Source: Kribbella pittospori (GTDB lineage Bacteria; Actinomycetota; Actinomycetes; Propionibacteriales; Kribbellaceae). From it: DNA of 64,000 nucleotides. Shown piece after piece: positions 48,654-56,607 of the stretch. The notes under the pieces are model-generated. The model made no database searches, was not told the DNA's origin, and saw only the letters and a list, made by a program, of their open reading frames with translations. A program made the translations under genes and the position numbers. The stretch is from the NCBI RefSeq assembly GCF_004331465.1, contig NZ_SJKB01000007.1:248001-312000 (forward strand). Direction: 5' to 3'. Each line of letters starts with the position of its first letter. Within the stretch, counting starts at the first letter, position 1.

Positions 48654-49209
48654 CGCGGAAGCCCGCCGTACGGCTGGAGTCGGTGGTGATCAGCAGCACT
48701 GCGGCTCCGTACAGCTCAGGGGGTGGTTCCTCGGGTGCGTGGTGGAGCCGGAGCAATGATCCCCACGTCGGCAGACCGGCTGCGTCCTCCAGCACGATCA
48801 CCCTCGGGTGTGCGCGGAGTGCGCGAGCCACACCGGCCAGCCGGCGACGTCCTGGCGTGATCTCGTGCGGATAGCGATCCAGTACGTCGTCCAATCCGCA
48901 GTCTCCTGCGGTAACAAGGCTCTCCTCCTCCGCGGCTTTGCGGGTGACGCGGTGCTTGACGATGTGGCCGTGGACGACGTTGCCGAGCACTGTCAGGTGT
49001 GGCAGCAGTCCGCCTTCAGCAGGCACCAGCCGGACCGGATCGCTGATCGTCACCACTGCACCGGCCGGTGGATCGTCTGCACCGGTCAGCACATCGACCA
49101 ACCGGCGTGCTGCAGCGGCCGACGGCATCACCAGCGCTCGCTGCTCGCCTACGTCGATCTGGACCGTCTCCGGCAAGCCGGGGACCTTTTCGAGCAGCAG
49201 ACCGTCCAT
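48646..49209 (-). CDS. degenerate ABC ATPase-like subunit lacking Walker A
   Basis: About 187 residues, first gene of the ABC cassette. ABC-ATPase architecture is visible but worn: the Q-loop region VPAEGGLLPHLTVLGNV (62-78) is recognisable, the signature appears as YPHEITPGRRRLAGVARAL where LSGGQxQR is normal, and Walker B is VIVLEDA. The Walker A position (VMPSAAAARRL, 27-37) has no glycine loop and no lysine. It should not hydrolyse ATP. ATG 49209 is used; a TTG at 49254 is possible. Either a pseudo-ATPase that pairs with an active one, or a decayed gene. Confidence 0.6.
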   Translation of the reverse strand: MDGLLLEKVPGLPETVQIDVGEQRALVMPSAAAARRLVDVLTGADDPPAGAVVTISDPVRLVPAEGGLLPHLTVLGNVVHGHIVKHRVTRKAAEEESLVTAGDCGLDDVLDRYPHEITPGRRRLAGVARALRAHPRVIVLEDAAGLPTWGSLLRLHHAPEEPPPELYGAAVLLITTDSSRTAGFRDA

Positions 49210-49312
49210 CCGTGGCTGGCGCCTCCCCAGAAGACCCGTCGAGTGGTTCGTCAACCCTATGGGGAGTGGAGGTCCGTTCGCAGGGCCGTCCGGGTGTCGT
49301 TTCAGAAGACGT

Positions 49313-50008
49313 TCAGAAGGTCCGGCTCCACAGGTTGATCGCGTAGTCGACCTCGACCCCCGGATGCGACGCGATGATGCGTTCCGCGTCGGCCGGCGTG
49401 AACTCGATCCGGATCACGGCCTCGAGATCCTCCCGCCGTTGGAACCGCCAGCCCATGTCGAGTGGCGTCCGCTGCCAGCCGCGCGCGGTCCAGAACGCCT
49501 CCACGTCGGCCGCTTTGATCTTCGGGTACGACTCGGCGAACCAGCGCCCGAACGTCGACCGGCTCCCGTCGTTGTCGATCACGAACGCCGTCCCGCCGCG
49601 CCGCATCACCCGGTCCAGCTCGGCCAGTCCCGGTTCGCAGCCCGGCCCGAAGAAGTACGCCCAGCGCGCGTGCATCACGTCGATCGACGAGTCCGGCACC
49701 GGCAGCCGTTGCGCCGTACCCTGCCGGACCTCGACGTTCGGCAGGTCCTTGGTACGACGCTTGGCTGCGTCGGCCAGTGCACCATGCGGCTCGACCCCGA
49801 TCACCCGGCCGGCCGTTGCGGCGAACATCGGAAGGTGGAATCCGGTCCCGCAGCCGATGTCGAGCAACGTCGCGCCGGCCCAGTCCCGGATTGCCCGCAT
49901 GGCAGGCTCGATCACCCCGTCAGGATCGACGGCCCGGTTCTCGACCTCGTACACCTTCGGGTGATGCCAGATGTTGGGACTAGGGATCCCACCGTCCGCG
50001 ATGCTCAC
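49313..50008 (-). CDS. SAM-dependent methyltransferase (class I)
   Basis: A 231-residue class I methyltransferase of the UbiE/Ubiquinone type. Motif I LLDIGCGTGFHLPMFAATAGRVIGVEPHG, motif II/III region LPVPDSSIDVMHARWAYFFGPG, and ELDRVMRRGGTAFVIDND. Substrate unknown. Only four bases separate it from the MFS gene upstream, so the two form a unit in which the pump and a methyl-transfer step may act on the same molecule. ATG 50008. Confidence 0.85.
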   Translation of the reverse strand: MSIADGGIPSPNIWHHPKVYEVENRAVDPDGVIEPAMRAIRDWAGATLLDIGCGTGFHLPMFAATAGRVIGVEPHGALADAAKRRTKDLPNVEVRQGTAQRLPVPDSSIDVMHARWAYFFGPGCEPGLAELDRVMRRGGTAFVIDNDGSRSTFGRWFAESYPKIKAADVEAFWTARGWQRTPLDMGWRFQRREDLEAVIRIEFTPADAERIIASHPGVEVDYAINLWSRTF

Positions 50009-50012
50009 ATCG

Positions 50013-51242
50013 TCAAACCCTAGTTGCTGCCGGCATTGGTCTGGTCGTCGCGGCCAGTAGGGCGACCGGGATCAGGAGCATCCCGCAGAAGACGGCGAGC
50101 CAGTGGAAGCCGAGTACGGCGAGGATCGGGCCGGCCGCCGTACCGGCGATCGAGGCGAACGCACCCATGGTCAGGTCGGACAGGCCCTGAGCCGACGTGC
50201 GGATGTCTTCTGGCACCGAGCGGGAGAGCAGGGTGGAGCCGGCGACCAGGCAGGCGGACCAGCCGAGTCCCAGCAAGGCCAGTGCGGCCGCGGTCAGGCC
50301 GTGAGCGTTGTCGGGCGCGAGCGCGACCACTGTCATGGCTGAGGCAAGGACAGCCAGGCCGATGCCGATGGTCGGGATGCGGCCGAAGCGATCCGCCATC
50401 CACCCCATCACGGGCGAGAGAGCGTACATGCCGGCCACATGACCGCTGATGACGAAGCCGACGATCGTGAGCGATGCACCGTGGTGCCGCAGGTGCACCG
50501 ACGTCATCGACATGACTCCGACCATCACTGCATGGGCGACCGCGATGGACAGCAACCCCAGCCGGGCATGGGGGATCGACATCACGGTCCGGAAGGTGGA
50601 GGCGAGTGGCTGCCGTTCGACCTTGGCTCTGGGAGTGTTCTGGTGCAGCCGGCGCAGCCCGAACCACACCGTGGCCAGACTGATCGCGAAGGCGATGACC
50701 GAGAAGATGTACGGGCCGGCGAGTGCCATGACTCCCAGCGACGTACCCACAGCGCCGCCGACACCGGTGAGGTTGGGACCGACGACCACACCGATTGTTG
50801 TGGCCCAGACGACCAGGGAGAGCGAGCGGGCGATGTGTGCTGGGTCCGCCGCGTCGGTCGCGGCGTACCGGGACTGCAGATTGGACGCGGACCCGCTGCC
50901 GAACAGACAACCGGCCAGCAGGAGCAGTGCGAGCGAGTCGATCTGGGCTGCGGCGATGCTCAGCAGTGCACCGGTCGTAGCGATCAGATAGCCGACCGTC
51001 AACGACACCCGTCGGCCGCGCGACCTGGCCAGCCCAGCCAGCGGTACGGCGAGGATCGCGGCGCCCAGAGTGGTCGACGTGGCGGCCAGTCCGGCCATCG
51101 AGGTGGAGCCTGAGATGCTCTCGGCCAGCAGCCCGGCGACCGCGAACCCACTCGCGACGGCGACTCCGCCCACGACATTGCTCACCACCAGCACCCGCAG
51201 CGTCGTTCGTTGCAGCTCGGCGGGTCTGATGTCGGCGGTCAC
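50013..51242 (-). CDS. MFS exporter
   Basis: A 409-residue major facilitator of about 12 helices: LVVSNVVGGVAVASGFAVAGLLAESISGSTSMAGLAAT, LAGLARSRGRRVSLTVGYLIATTGALL (loop 2-3), and in the second half HVAGMYALSPVMGWMADRFGRIPTIGIGLAVLA. Export-type; substrate unknown. GTG 51242 opens the frame 55 codons before the loop 2-3 motif, normal for the family. It is followed by the methyltransferase gene after four bases. Confidence 0.85.
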   Translation of the reverse strand: MTADIRPAELQRTTLRVLVVSNVVGGVAVASGFAVAGLLAESISGSTSMAGLAATSTTLGAAILAVPLAGLARSRGRRVSLTVGYLIATTGALLSIAAAQIDSLALLLLAGCLFGSGSASNLQSRYAATDAADPAHIARSLSLVVWATTIGVVVGPNLTGVGGAVGTSLGVMALAGPYIFSVIAFAISLATVWFGLRRLHQNTPRAKVERQPLASTFRTVMSIPHARLGLLSIAVAHAVMVGVMSMTSVHLRHHGASLTIVGFVISGHVAGMYALSPVMGWMADRFGRIPTIGIGLAVLASAMTVVALAPDNAHGLTAAALALLGLGWSACLVAGSTLLSRSVPEDIRTSAQGLSDLTMGAFASIAGTAAGPILAVLGFHWLAVFCGMLLIPVALLAATTRPMPAATRV

Positions 51243-51327
51243 GGGCTCACCTTCTCATCAACCTGACCGGTAAGCAGCCCCATTCAGTGTGTTCGACAGT
51301 GTTCTCACGAGGCGCTCTACGCGCACT

Positions 51328-51373
51328 TCAGAACGTGGACGCGCACCGATGCGCGCTTATAGGATCGTTCTGA
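51328..51373 (+). promoter_or_regulatory. GH20 promoter flanked by inverted 8-mers
   Basis: TCAGAACG (51328-51335) and CGTTCTGA (51366-51373) are perfect inverted repeats either side of a promoter: TGGACG (51336-51341), 18 bases, TAGGAT (51360-51365). An operator pair or a repressor-clamped promoter is suggested. Confidence 0.55.
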
Positions 51374-51404
51374 CGTAAGTCCACCCCCTGCTTTGGAGTT
51401 CCGG

Positions 51405-52829
51405 ATGCCCGACATCGCGATCGTTCCTGCCCCGCGTGAACTCACCGTCGACGAAGGCCAGTGGGTGAGCGCGGATCCCGCCGGCGAAGCCATCCGGGAC
51501 GTGGTCGAGAACCTCGGCGAGACCGAGTACCGCATCGACGTGACCGCCGATGGTGCCCGCCTGTCGGCCGGCTCCGAGGACGCGCTGCGGCACGCGGAGT
51601 CGACGTACGCGCAACTGCTGGATGCGGCCGAGCCGGCCGAGGACGGCAAGGTCGCGGTGCCGGCGGTGCGGATCGCCGACGCGCCGCAGTTCGCGTGGCG
51701 CGGCATGATGCTGGACGTCGCCCGGCACTTCATGCCGAAGGAATTCGTGCTCAAGGTGCTCGACGTACTCGCCCTGCACCGGCTGAACACGCTGCACTTC
51801 CACCTGACCGACGACCAGGGCTGGCGGGTCGAGATCGAGGCCTACCCACGGCTGACCGAGATCGGCGCATGGCGGGACGAGACCATGGTCGGCAAGATGT
51901 CGCGCGGCCAGCAGGACTTCGAGTACGACGGGCAGCGGCACGGCGGCTTCTACACCAAGGACGATCTGCGCGAGATCGTCGCGTACGCCGCCGAGCGGGG
52001 CATCACCGTGGTCCCGGAGATCGACCTGCCGGGCCACATGCAGGCCGCGATCGCGGCGTACCCGGAGCTCGGCAACAACCCGGACACCCAACTGACGGTG
52101 CGGCAGTACTGGGGCATCAGCGACGACGTACTGAACGTGAACGACGCGACCGTCGAGTTCGTCCGGACCGTGCTGCGCGAGGTGCTGGACATCTTCCCGA
52201 GCCCGTACATCCACCTCGGCGGTGACGAGTGCCCGTCGGTGCAGTGGGCCGTCTCGGAGGAGGCGCAGAAGCGGCAGGCCGAGCTCGGGCTGACCGAGCC
52301 GGGGCAGCTGCAAGGCTGGTTCACCGAGCAGGTCGCGTCGGTGCTGGCCGAGGAGGGCCGCAGGCTGGTCGGCTGGGACGAGATGGTCGAGACCGACTGC
52401 CCGAAGGACGCGGTCATCATGGCGTGGCGGAGCGCGCAGCGCGGTGAGATCGCGGTGAAGGCCGGCCACCAGACCGTGATGGCGCCGTGCGAGTCGGTGT
52501 ACTTCGACTACTACCAGGGTGACCCGGCGACCGAGCCGCTCGCGATCGGCAACTTCATCCCGCTGGAGAAGGTCTACGACTTCGAGGTGATCCCGGCCTC
52601 GCTCACCGAGGAGGAGGCGGCCCTGATCGTCGGCACCCAGTGCCAGATCTGGACCGAGTACATGCCGGACGAGCAGCAGGTCGGCTACATGCTCCTCCCG
52701 CGCCTGTCCGCCTTCGCCGAACGCGCCTGGGGCTCCCCGCGCACGTCGTACGACGAGTTCCTCACCCGCCTCCGCCCGCACCTCGCCCGCATCGAGCGCA
52801 TCGGCGTGAACTACCGTCCCCTCGACTAG
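51405..52829 (+). CDS. beta-N-acetylhexosaminidase (GH20), cytoplasmic
   Basis: A 474-residue family 20 glycoside hydrolase. An N-terminal GH20b-like domain (to ~95) precedes the TIM barrel: FAWRGMMLDVARHFMP, LNTLHFHLTDDQGWRVEIEAYPRLTEIG, TVVPEIDLPGHMQAAI, and the catalytic pair Asp274-Glu275 in HLGGDECPSVQW. It releases GlcNAc from chitin or peptidoglycan fragments through substrate-assisted catalysis. There is no signal peptide, so it should act on oligosaccharides already imported. ATG 51405 follows GGAG by six bases; a TTG at 51393 would bury that ribosome site. Confidence 0.93.
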   Translation: MPDIAIVPAPRELTVDEGQWVSADPAGEAIRDVVENLGETEYRIDVTADGARLSAGSEDALRHAESTYAQLLDAAEPAEDGKVAVPAVRIADAPQFAWRGMMLDVARHFMPKEFVLKVLDVLALHRLNTLHFHLTDDQGWRVEIEAYPRLTEIGAWRDETMVGKMSRGQQDFEYDGQRHGGFYTKDDLREIVAYAAERGITVVPEIDLPGHMQAAIAAYPELGNNPDTQLTVRQYWGISDDVLNVNDATVEFVRTVLREVLDIFPSPYIHLGGDECPSVQWAVSEEAQKRQAELGLTEPGQLQGWFTEQVASVLAEEGRRLVGWDEMVETDCPKDAVIMAWRSAQRGEIAVKAGHQTVMAPCESVYFDYYQGDPATEPLAIGNFIPLEKVYDFEVIPASLTEEEAALIVGTQCQIWTEYMPDEQQVGYMLLPRLSAFAERAWGSPRTSYDEFLTRLRPHLARIERIGVNYRPLD

Positions 52830-52959
52830 CTTTTGCTTCTGCTTCAGTTGCTGAGGGGAGAACAAAATCTCCGTAAGCGCTGTGGGCAGGGGTAGACGGA
52901 CTGGGCCCCGATGGCGACGATGAGGCGTCGGGGATCCCAGGTCGGGAGCGGGAGGGACC

Positions 52960-54399
52960 ATGACCGCGGTGGGACCGCTGGACGCGATGTTCCTGCTCGG
53001 TGAGAGCCGTGAGCAGCCCATGCACGTCGGCGGGTTGATGGTGTTCGAGCTGCCGGAGGGCGCCGGACGGGACCACGTGTTCCCGGAAGGTTCCCGGGAC
53101 TACCTGTCGCAGCTGTACCACGACATGGTCGCGGCGCCGGCGGTCAATCCGTTGTTCGCCCGGCGGGTGCGGAACCGGGCACTCGACCTCGGCTACTGGT
53201 CCTGGGAGCACGACGACGACATCGATCTCGAGTACCACGTGCGGCTGTCCGGACTGGCGCGTCCGGGGCGATTCCGGGAACTGTTCGAGTTGACCAGTCG
53301 CCTGCACGGGACATTGCTGGACCGGCATAGGCCGCTGTGGGAGATGCACCTGATCGAGGGCGTCGAGGGCCGGCGCTTCGCCCTCTACAGCAAGATCCAC
53401 CACTCGCTGCTCGACGGCGTCACCGCTCTCCGCTGGATGCAGGACACTCTCACCACCGACCCGGACACAACGGATATGCCCGCGCCTTTCGCGTTGCCGG
53501 CCTCTCCCGAATCGGTTGTGGAAAGTACTGTCGGCCGGATGCCGACTGCTGCCGAATTGTTTGCAGCGATCGGGCGGGCGCCGGGTGGTGCTGCTCATGT
53601 TAGGCGGGTGCTGGCTGACCTTGCTGGTCTTACGCCGGTTGGATTGAAGAGTTTGTTGCGGACTCTGCAGGCCGAGCATTCGTCCGTTGCATTTCAGGCG
53701 CCGCGGACGATCTTGAATCAGCCGATCACCGGAGCACGACGCTTCGCGGCGCAGTCGTGGCCGATCGAACGCCTGGAGAAAGTCCGCGCAATCACCGGGG
53801 CGACGCTGAACGACGTTCTGCTCGCCCTGTGTTCAGGGGCCTTGCGCAACTATCTGCTCGAGCTGAACGCCCTGCCGGACAAGGCGTTGACCGCGATGGT
53901 CCCGGTCTCCCTGCGCGGCGACGCCGACGCACCTGGCGGCGGCAACGCGCTGAGCACGATGATCGCCGACCTCGCCACCGACGAGGCGGACCCCGAGCAG
54001 CGGATCCGCCGCATCATGGCTTCGACCACGTATGCCAAAGGGGTGCTGTCCGGGCTCAGTCCGTTGCAGCGACTGCTGGTCGGCGCTCTCGGCTTCGGCG
54101 TCGCCGGTCCCGCGGCGGTTCTTCCCGGTGTGGCCGGCCGTACGACGCCGCCGTACAACGTGGTCATCTCGAACGTGCCCGGCCCGGCCGAGAGTCCGCT
54201 GTACTGGAACCGGTCGCGCCTGCTCGGGATGTATCCGGCCAGCATCGTGCTCAACGGCCAGGCGCTGAACATCAGCGTCACCAGCTACGACCATCAGTTG
54301 CACTTCGGTCTGATCGGCTGCCGGCGTACGGTCCCGCATCTGCAACGGCTGCTGGCGCAGCTCGAGGTCTCACTCGTCGACCTCGAGAACATCCACTAG
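52960..54399 (+). CDS. wax ester synthase / diacylglycerol O-acyltransferase (WS/DGAT)
   Basis: A 479-residue acyltransferase. The PLD motif (GPLDAMFLL) is at the start and the catalytic HHSLLDG at residues 147-153; NVVISNVPGPAESPLYWNRSRLLGMYPASIVLNGQALNISVTSYDHQLHFGL is the conserved C-terminal block. It esterifies acyl-CoA with fatty alcohol or diacylglycerol, making storage lipid. ATG 52960 has GGGAGGGA upstream. Codon use and length are normal. The segment 53600-53720 uses more A/T-rich codons than the rest. Confidence 0.93.
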   Translation: MTAVGPLDAMFLLGESREQPMHVGGLMVFELPEGAGRDHVFPEGSRDYLSQLYHDMVAAPAVNPLFARRVRNRALDLGYWSWEHDDDIDLEYHVRLSGLARPGRFRELFELTSRLHGTLLDRHRPLWEMHLIEGVEGRRFALYSKIHHSLLDGVTALRWMQDTLTTDPDTTDMPAPFALPASPESVVESTVGRMPTAAELFAAIGRAPGGAAHVRRVLADLAGLTPVGLKSLLRTLQAEHSSVAFQAPRTILNQPITGARRFAAQSWPIERLEKVRAITGATLNDVLLALCSGALRNYLLELNALPDKALTAMVPVSLRGDADAPGGGNALSTMIADLATDEADPEQRIRRIMASTTYAKGVLSGLSPLQRLLVGALGFGVAGPAAVLPGVAGRTTPPYNVVISNVPGPAESPLYWNRSRLLGMYPASIVLNGQALNISVTSYDHQLHFGLIGCRRTVPHLQRLLAQLEVSLVDLENIH

Positions 54400-54587
54400 A
54401 TGTACTCGATCATGAGGTTGGTGAGTGCGGCACGTCCGCCGTGCCGCGACCATCGCCTGCTACCAACGCGGCGGCTGATCGGCCAGCCTCCGACTGGGTG
54501 CTGACGCGACTTTGGGCACGGGTCGGTCACGCGGGACGGGATTTGGTGGTTGATCGGTGCACAGAGTCGGCGGTGAACAGCGGGCGA

Positions 54588-55067
54588 CTAGAGCAAAGCG
54601 TCCATTTGGCTGACGCCCTGTTCCAGTCCGGTGTCCATGCCCATCTGGATCAGTTGGTCCATCTGTTCGCGGGTGCCGAACTCCGCCCGCAGTTCCATCC
54701 GGGTGCCGCCGTTGTACGCGCCGAGGTGCAGGTGCGTGGTGGTCGCCGGCATCCCGGCGGCCGGGTTGCCCTCGGAGTCAGCGAACGAGTCGACGAACTC
54801 CATCGCCTCGGGCGGGTCGACGGCAACAATCTGCCAACGGCCGTGGAACTTCTCGCCCTCCGGGCTGGTCATGTAGTAGAACACCTCGCCACCCGGCGTC
54901 AGGTCGTGCTCGATCACCGTCGCCGGGTACGTCGGCGGGCCCCACCACCGCTCGAGTTTCCGCGGGTCCGCCCACAGTTCCCACACCTGCTCCACACTCG
55001 CGGCGAAGTCCGCGATCAGGGTCAGGGTCAGTGCGTCGAAGTCCTTGTCAACGCTCGTGACACTCAT
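54588..55067 (-). CDS. SRPBCC/AHSA1-type START-fold protein
   Basis: A 159-residue activator-of-Hsp90-like (AHSA1) START-fold protein: TLIADFAASVEQVWELWADPRKLERWWGPPTYPATV is the family block, then GGEVFYYMTSPEGEKFHGRWQIVAVDPPEAMEFVD. It binds a hydrophobic ligand or lipid; function unknown. Its start overlaps the ArsR gene stop by four bases. These ArsR-SRPBCC pairs are common in actinobacteria. The 188 bases between it and the acyltransferase hold nothing I can identify. Confidence 0.9.
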   Translation of the reverse strand: MSVTSVDKDFDALTLTLIADFAASVEQVWELWADPRKLERWWGPPTYPATVIEHDLTPGGEVFYYMTSPEGEKFHGRWQIVAVDPPEAMEFVDSFADSEGNPAAGMPATTTHLHLGAYNGGTRMELRAEFGTREQMDQLIQMGMDTGLEQGVSQMDALL

Positions 55068-55411
55068 TTCTTGTCCCTTCGCTCCGGTGTGCTCTCGGTC
55101 AGCAGGTCCGTCATCCGATCCACGCGACCACGCCAGATCACCTCGAGCTGGTCGAGTGCGTCCCGGGCCCGCCGTACGGCGTCCAGGTCACTGCGCACCA
55201 GTTGCTCGCGCCCCCTGCGTTCCTTGGTCACCAGCCCGGCCCGCTCCAGCACCGCGACGTGCTTCTGCACCGCCGCAAAACTCATCGGATACGCCTCGGC
55301 CAACCGCGACACCGACGCCTCGTCCACCAGGCACCGCCGCACGATGTCCCGCCGCGTCGAATCCGCCAACGCCGCCAGCAACCCGTCGACGACACCATTA
55401 TCTACAACCAT
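55064..55411 (-). CDS. ArsR family regulator of the SRPBCC pair
   Basis: A 115-residue winged-helix regulator: LLAALADSTRRDIVRRCL, EASVSRLAEAYPMSFAAVQKHVAVLERAGLV and wing KERRGREQLV. No metal-binding cysteine pair (no ELCVCD motif), so it probably senses something other than arsenic. It overlaps the SRPBCC gene (ATGA) and its own start codon lies inside a perfect palindrome. The mRNA looks leaderless. Confidence 0.9.
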   Translation of the reverse strand: MVVDNGVVDGLLAALADSTRRDIVRRCLVDEASVSRLAEAYPMSFAAVQKHVAVLERAGLVTKERRGREQLVRSDLDAVRRARDALDQLEVIWRGRVDRMTDLLTESTPERRDKK

Positions 55412-55448
55412 TTGGTTGTACGTTAGCCCGACGGTTCACCCCGGTCAA
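55404..55448 (-). promoter_or_regulatory. leaderless promoter and operator of the ArsR-SRPBCC pair
   Basis: On the minus strand TTGACC (55443-55448), a 17-base spacer and TAACGT (55420-55425) predict a transcript start at the ATG (55411). The palindrome ACAACCA-TT-TGGTTGT (55404-55419) covers that start, so a bound repressor blocks initiation. Confidence 0.75.
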
Positions 55449-55566
55449 CCGCCGAGCAGCCGATCTGGCGCGCGCCACTCGTCTGCCTTGGATCAGTCAC
55501 ATCGTCAGTCCCGGTCCCGCGCCGGTCGCGCAGAGCCGGGCACGTCTGTGGTGCGAGGATCGTGAC

Positions 55567-56250
55567 GTGCCCTCGGATCCCGCACTCGACCAACCCCTCG
55601 CTCGTCCGGACCTGCTGACCTGGTTGGCCGACGAGATCCCCCACCCAACCAGCGACGACTGTGTCCGGGTAGGCATCGACGGTGTCGACGGCTCAGGCAA
55701 AACAACCTTCGCCAACGAACTGGCCGCGGCCCTACGAACTGCCGCCCGGCCCGTCGTACGCGTCTCGGTAGACGACTTCCACAACGTCCGAGCCATCAGA
55801 TATCGCCGCGGCCGAACATCTCCCGAGGGCTTCTGGCAAGACGCGTTCAACTACGACCGCCTTCACACCGACGTCCTCGACCCACTGGGCCCAGGCGGCT
55901 CCCGCCACTACCGCCCAGCCGCCCACGACCTGTCCACCGACCAGATCCTCGATCTGCCCTACCAGGTAGCCCCACCCGGCGCAGTCCTAGTCGTCGACGG
56001 CCTCTTCCTCCACCGCAACGAACTCAAGAACGCCTGGGACCTCTCCATCTTCCTAGACGTCCCCTTCAACATCACCATCCAACGAATGTCCCACCGAGAC
56101 GGCACAAACCCCGACCCCAACCACCCCACCGTCCGCCGCTACGTGGACGCCCAACACCTCTACTTCAAAACCTGCAACCCCCACCAGAAAGCAGACATCC
56201 TCATAGACAACACCAGTCTCAACACCCCCCGCCCCCTCCGAATCCACTAG
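55567..56250 (+). CDS. uridine-kinase-like P-loop phosphotransferase
   Basis: A 227-residue P-loop kinase: Walker A GIDGVDGSGKTTFANELA, the lid/catalytic VSVDDFHNVRAIRYRRGRTSPEGFWQDAFNYD and VVDGLFLHRNELKNAWDLSIFLDVPFNITIQRMSHRDGTNPD. It resembles uridine/cytidine kinases and the actinobacterial uridine kinase-like group. GTG 55567 gives the shortest sensible N-terminus. The gene avoids G strongly, with long AC-rich runs and A-ending codons (AAA, ACA, ATA, GTA) near its 3' end, unlike its neighbours. No operon partner. Confidence 0.8.
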   Translation: MPSDPALDQPLARPDLLTWLADEIPHPTSDDCVRVGIDGVDGSGKTTFANELAAALRTAARPVVRVSVDDFHNVRAIRYRRGRTSPEGFWQDAFNYDRLHTDVLDPLGPGGSRHYRPAAHDLSTDQILDLPYQVAPPGAVLVVDGLFLHRNELKNAWDLSIFLDVPFNITIQRMSHRDGTNPDPNHPTVRRYVDAQHLYFKTCNPHQKADILIDNTSLNTPRPLRIH

Positions 56251-56607
56251 TCCCGCCACCGCCACTCCACCAAGCACCCACCCCGGCAAGCCGCCCACAC
56301 CCCAGGCATACAGCACCCGGTACGCCGCCCTGCACGCCCGTAAGCAGCCGCCCGGCACTCCAGTAAGCGGCCAGCCTGCACGCCGCCCAGCGGACTCCGC
56401 AGACAGTCGGAGCGACGGATCAGCCAGCCCGCGGACAGCTGCCCGCCGCCCGCCGGGGCGGTAGCCCCGCACACCGCGGCGGTAGCCGCGAGACCCGGCG
56501 GTAGCCAGCATGTGCGGGCGGTCAGCCCGTCGGGAAGGTCGGGCGGGCGGGAGCGCACGGAGCCGGTGCGACGGAGGAGCGCCTGCGTAGCACGCTGGGG
56601 ACAGAAA
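56251..56607. other. gene-free stretch with periodic GGTA-loop mini-hairpins
   Basis: No convincing gene lies in these 357 bases between the kinase and the VOC gene. From 56455 to 56529 there are four short inverted repeats about 20 bases apart, three with a GGTA loop and one with GGTCA: GGGGC-GGTA-GCCCC, GCGGC-GGTA-GCCGC, CCGGC-GGTA-GCCAG and CGGGC-GGTCA-GCCCG. The stems differ but still pair (one mismatch). Also CTCCG-N8-CGGAG at 56395-56412. Confidence 0.55.

Noticed and set aside
51285..51312. Direct repeat GTGTTC-GACA-GTGTTC between the MFS and GH20 genes
   Set aside because: Too short and too near background to support as an operator; no matching copy elsewhere.
53757..55565. 602-codon plus-strand frame across the acyltransferase end and the SRPBCC/ArsR genes
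   Set aside because: Arg/Ala-rich shadow without any motif, crossing genes that have clear families.
56053..56511. Minus-strand frame over the kinase end and the non-coding stretch, with Gly-Tyr-Arg repeats
   Set aside because: The repeats come from the GGTA hairpin series; half of it is antisense to the kinase and no start signal is seen.
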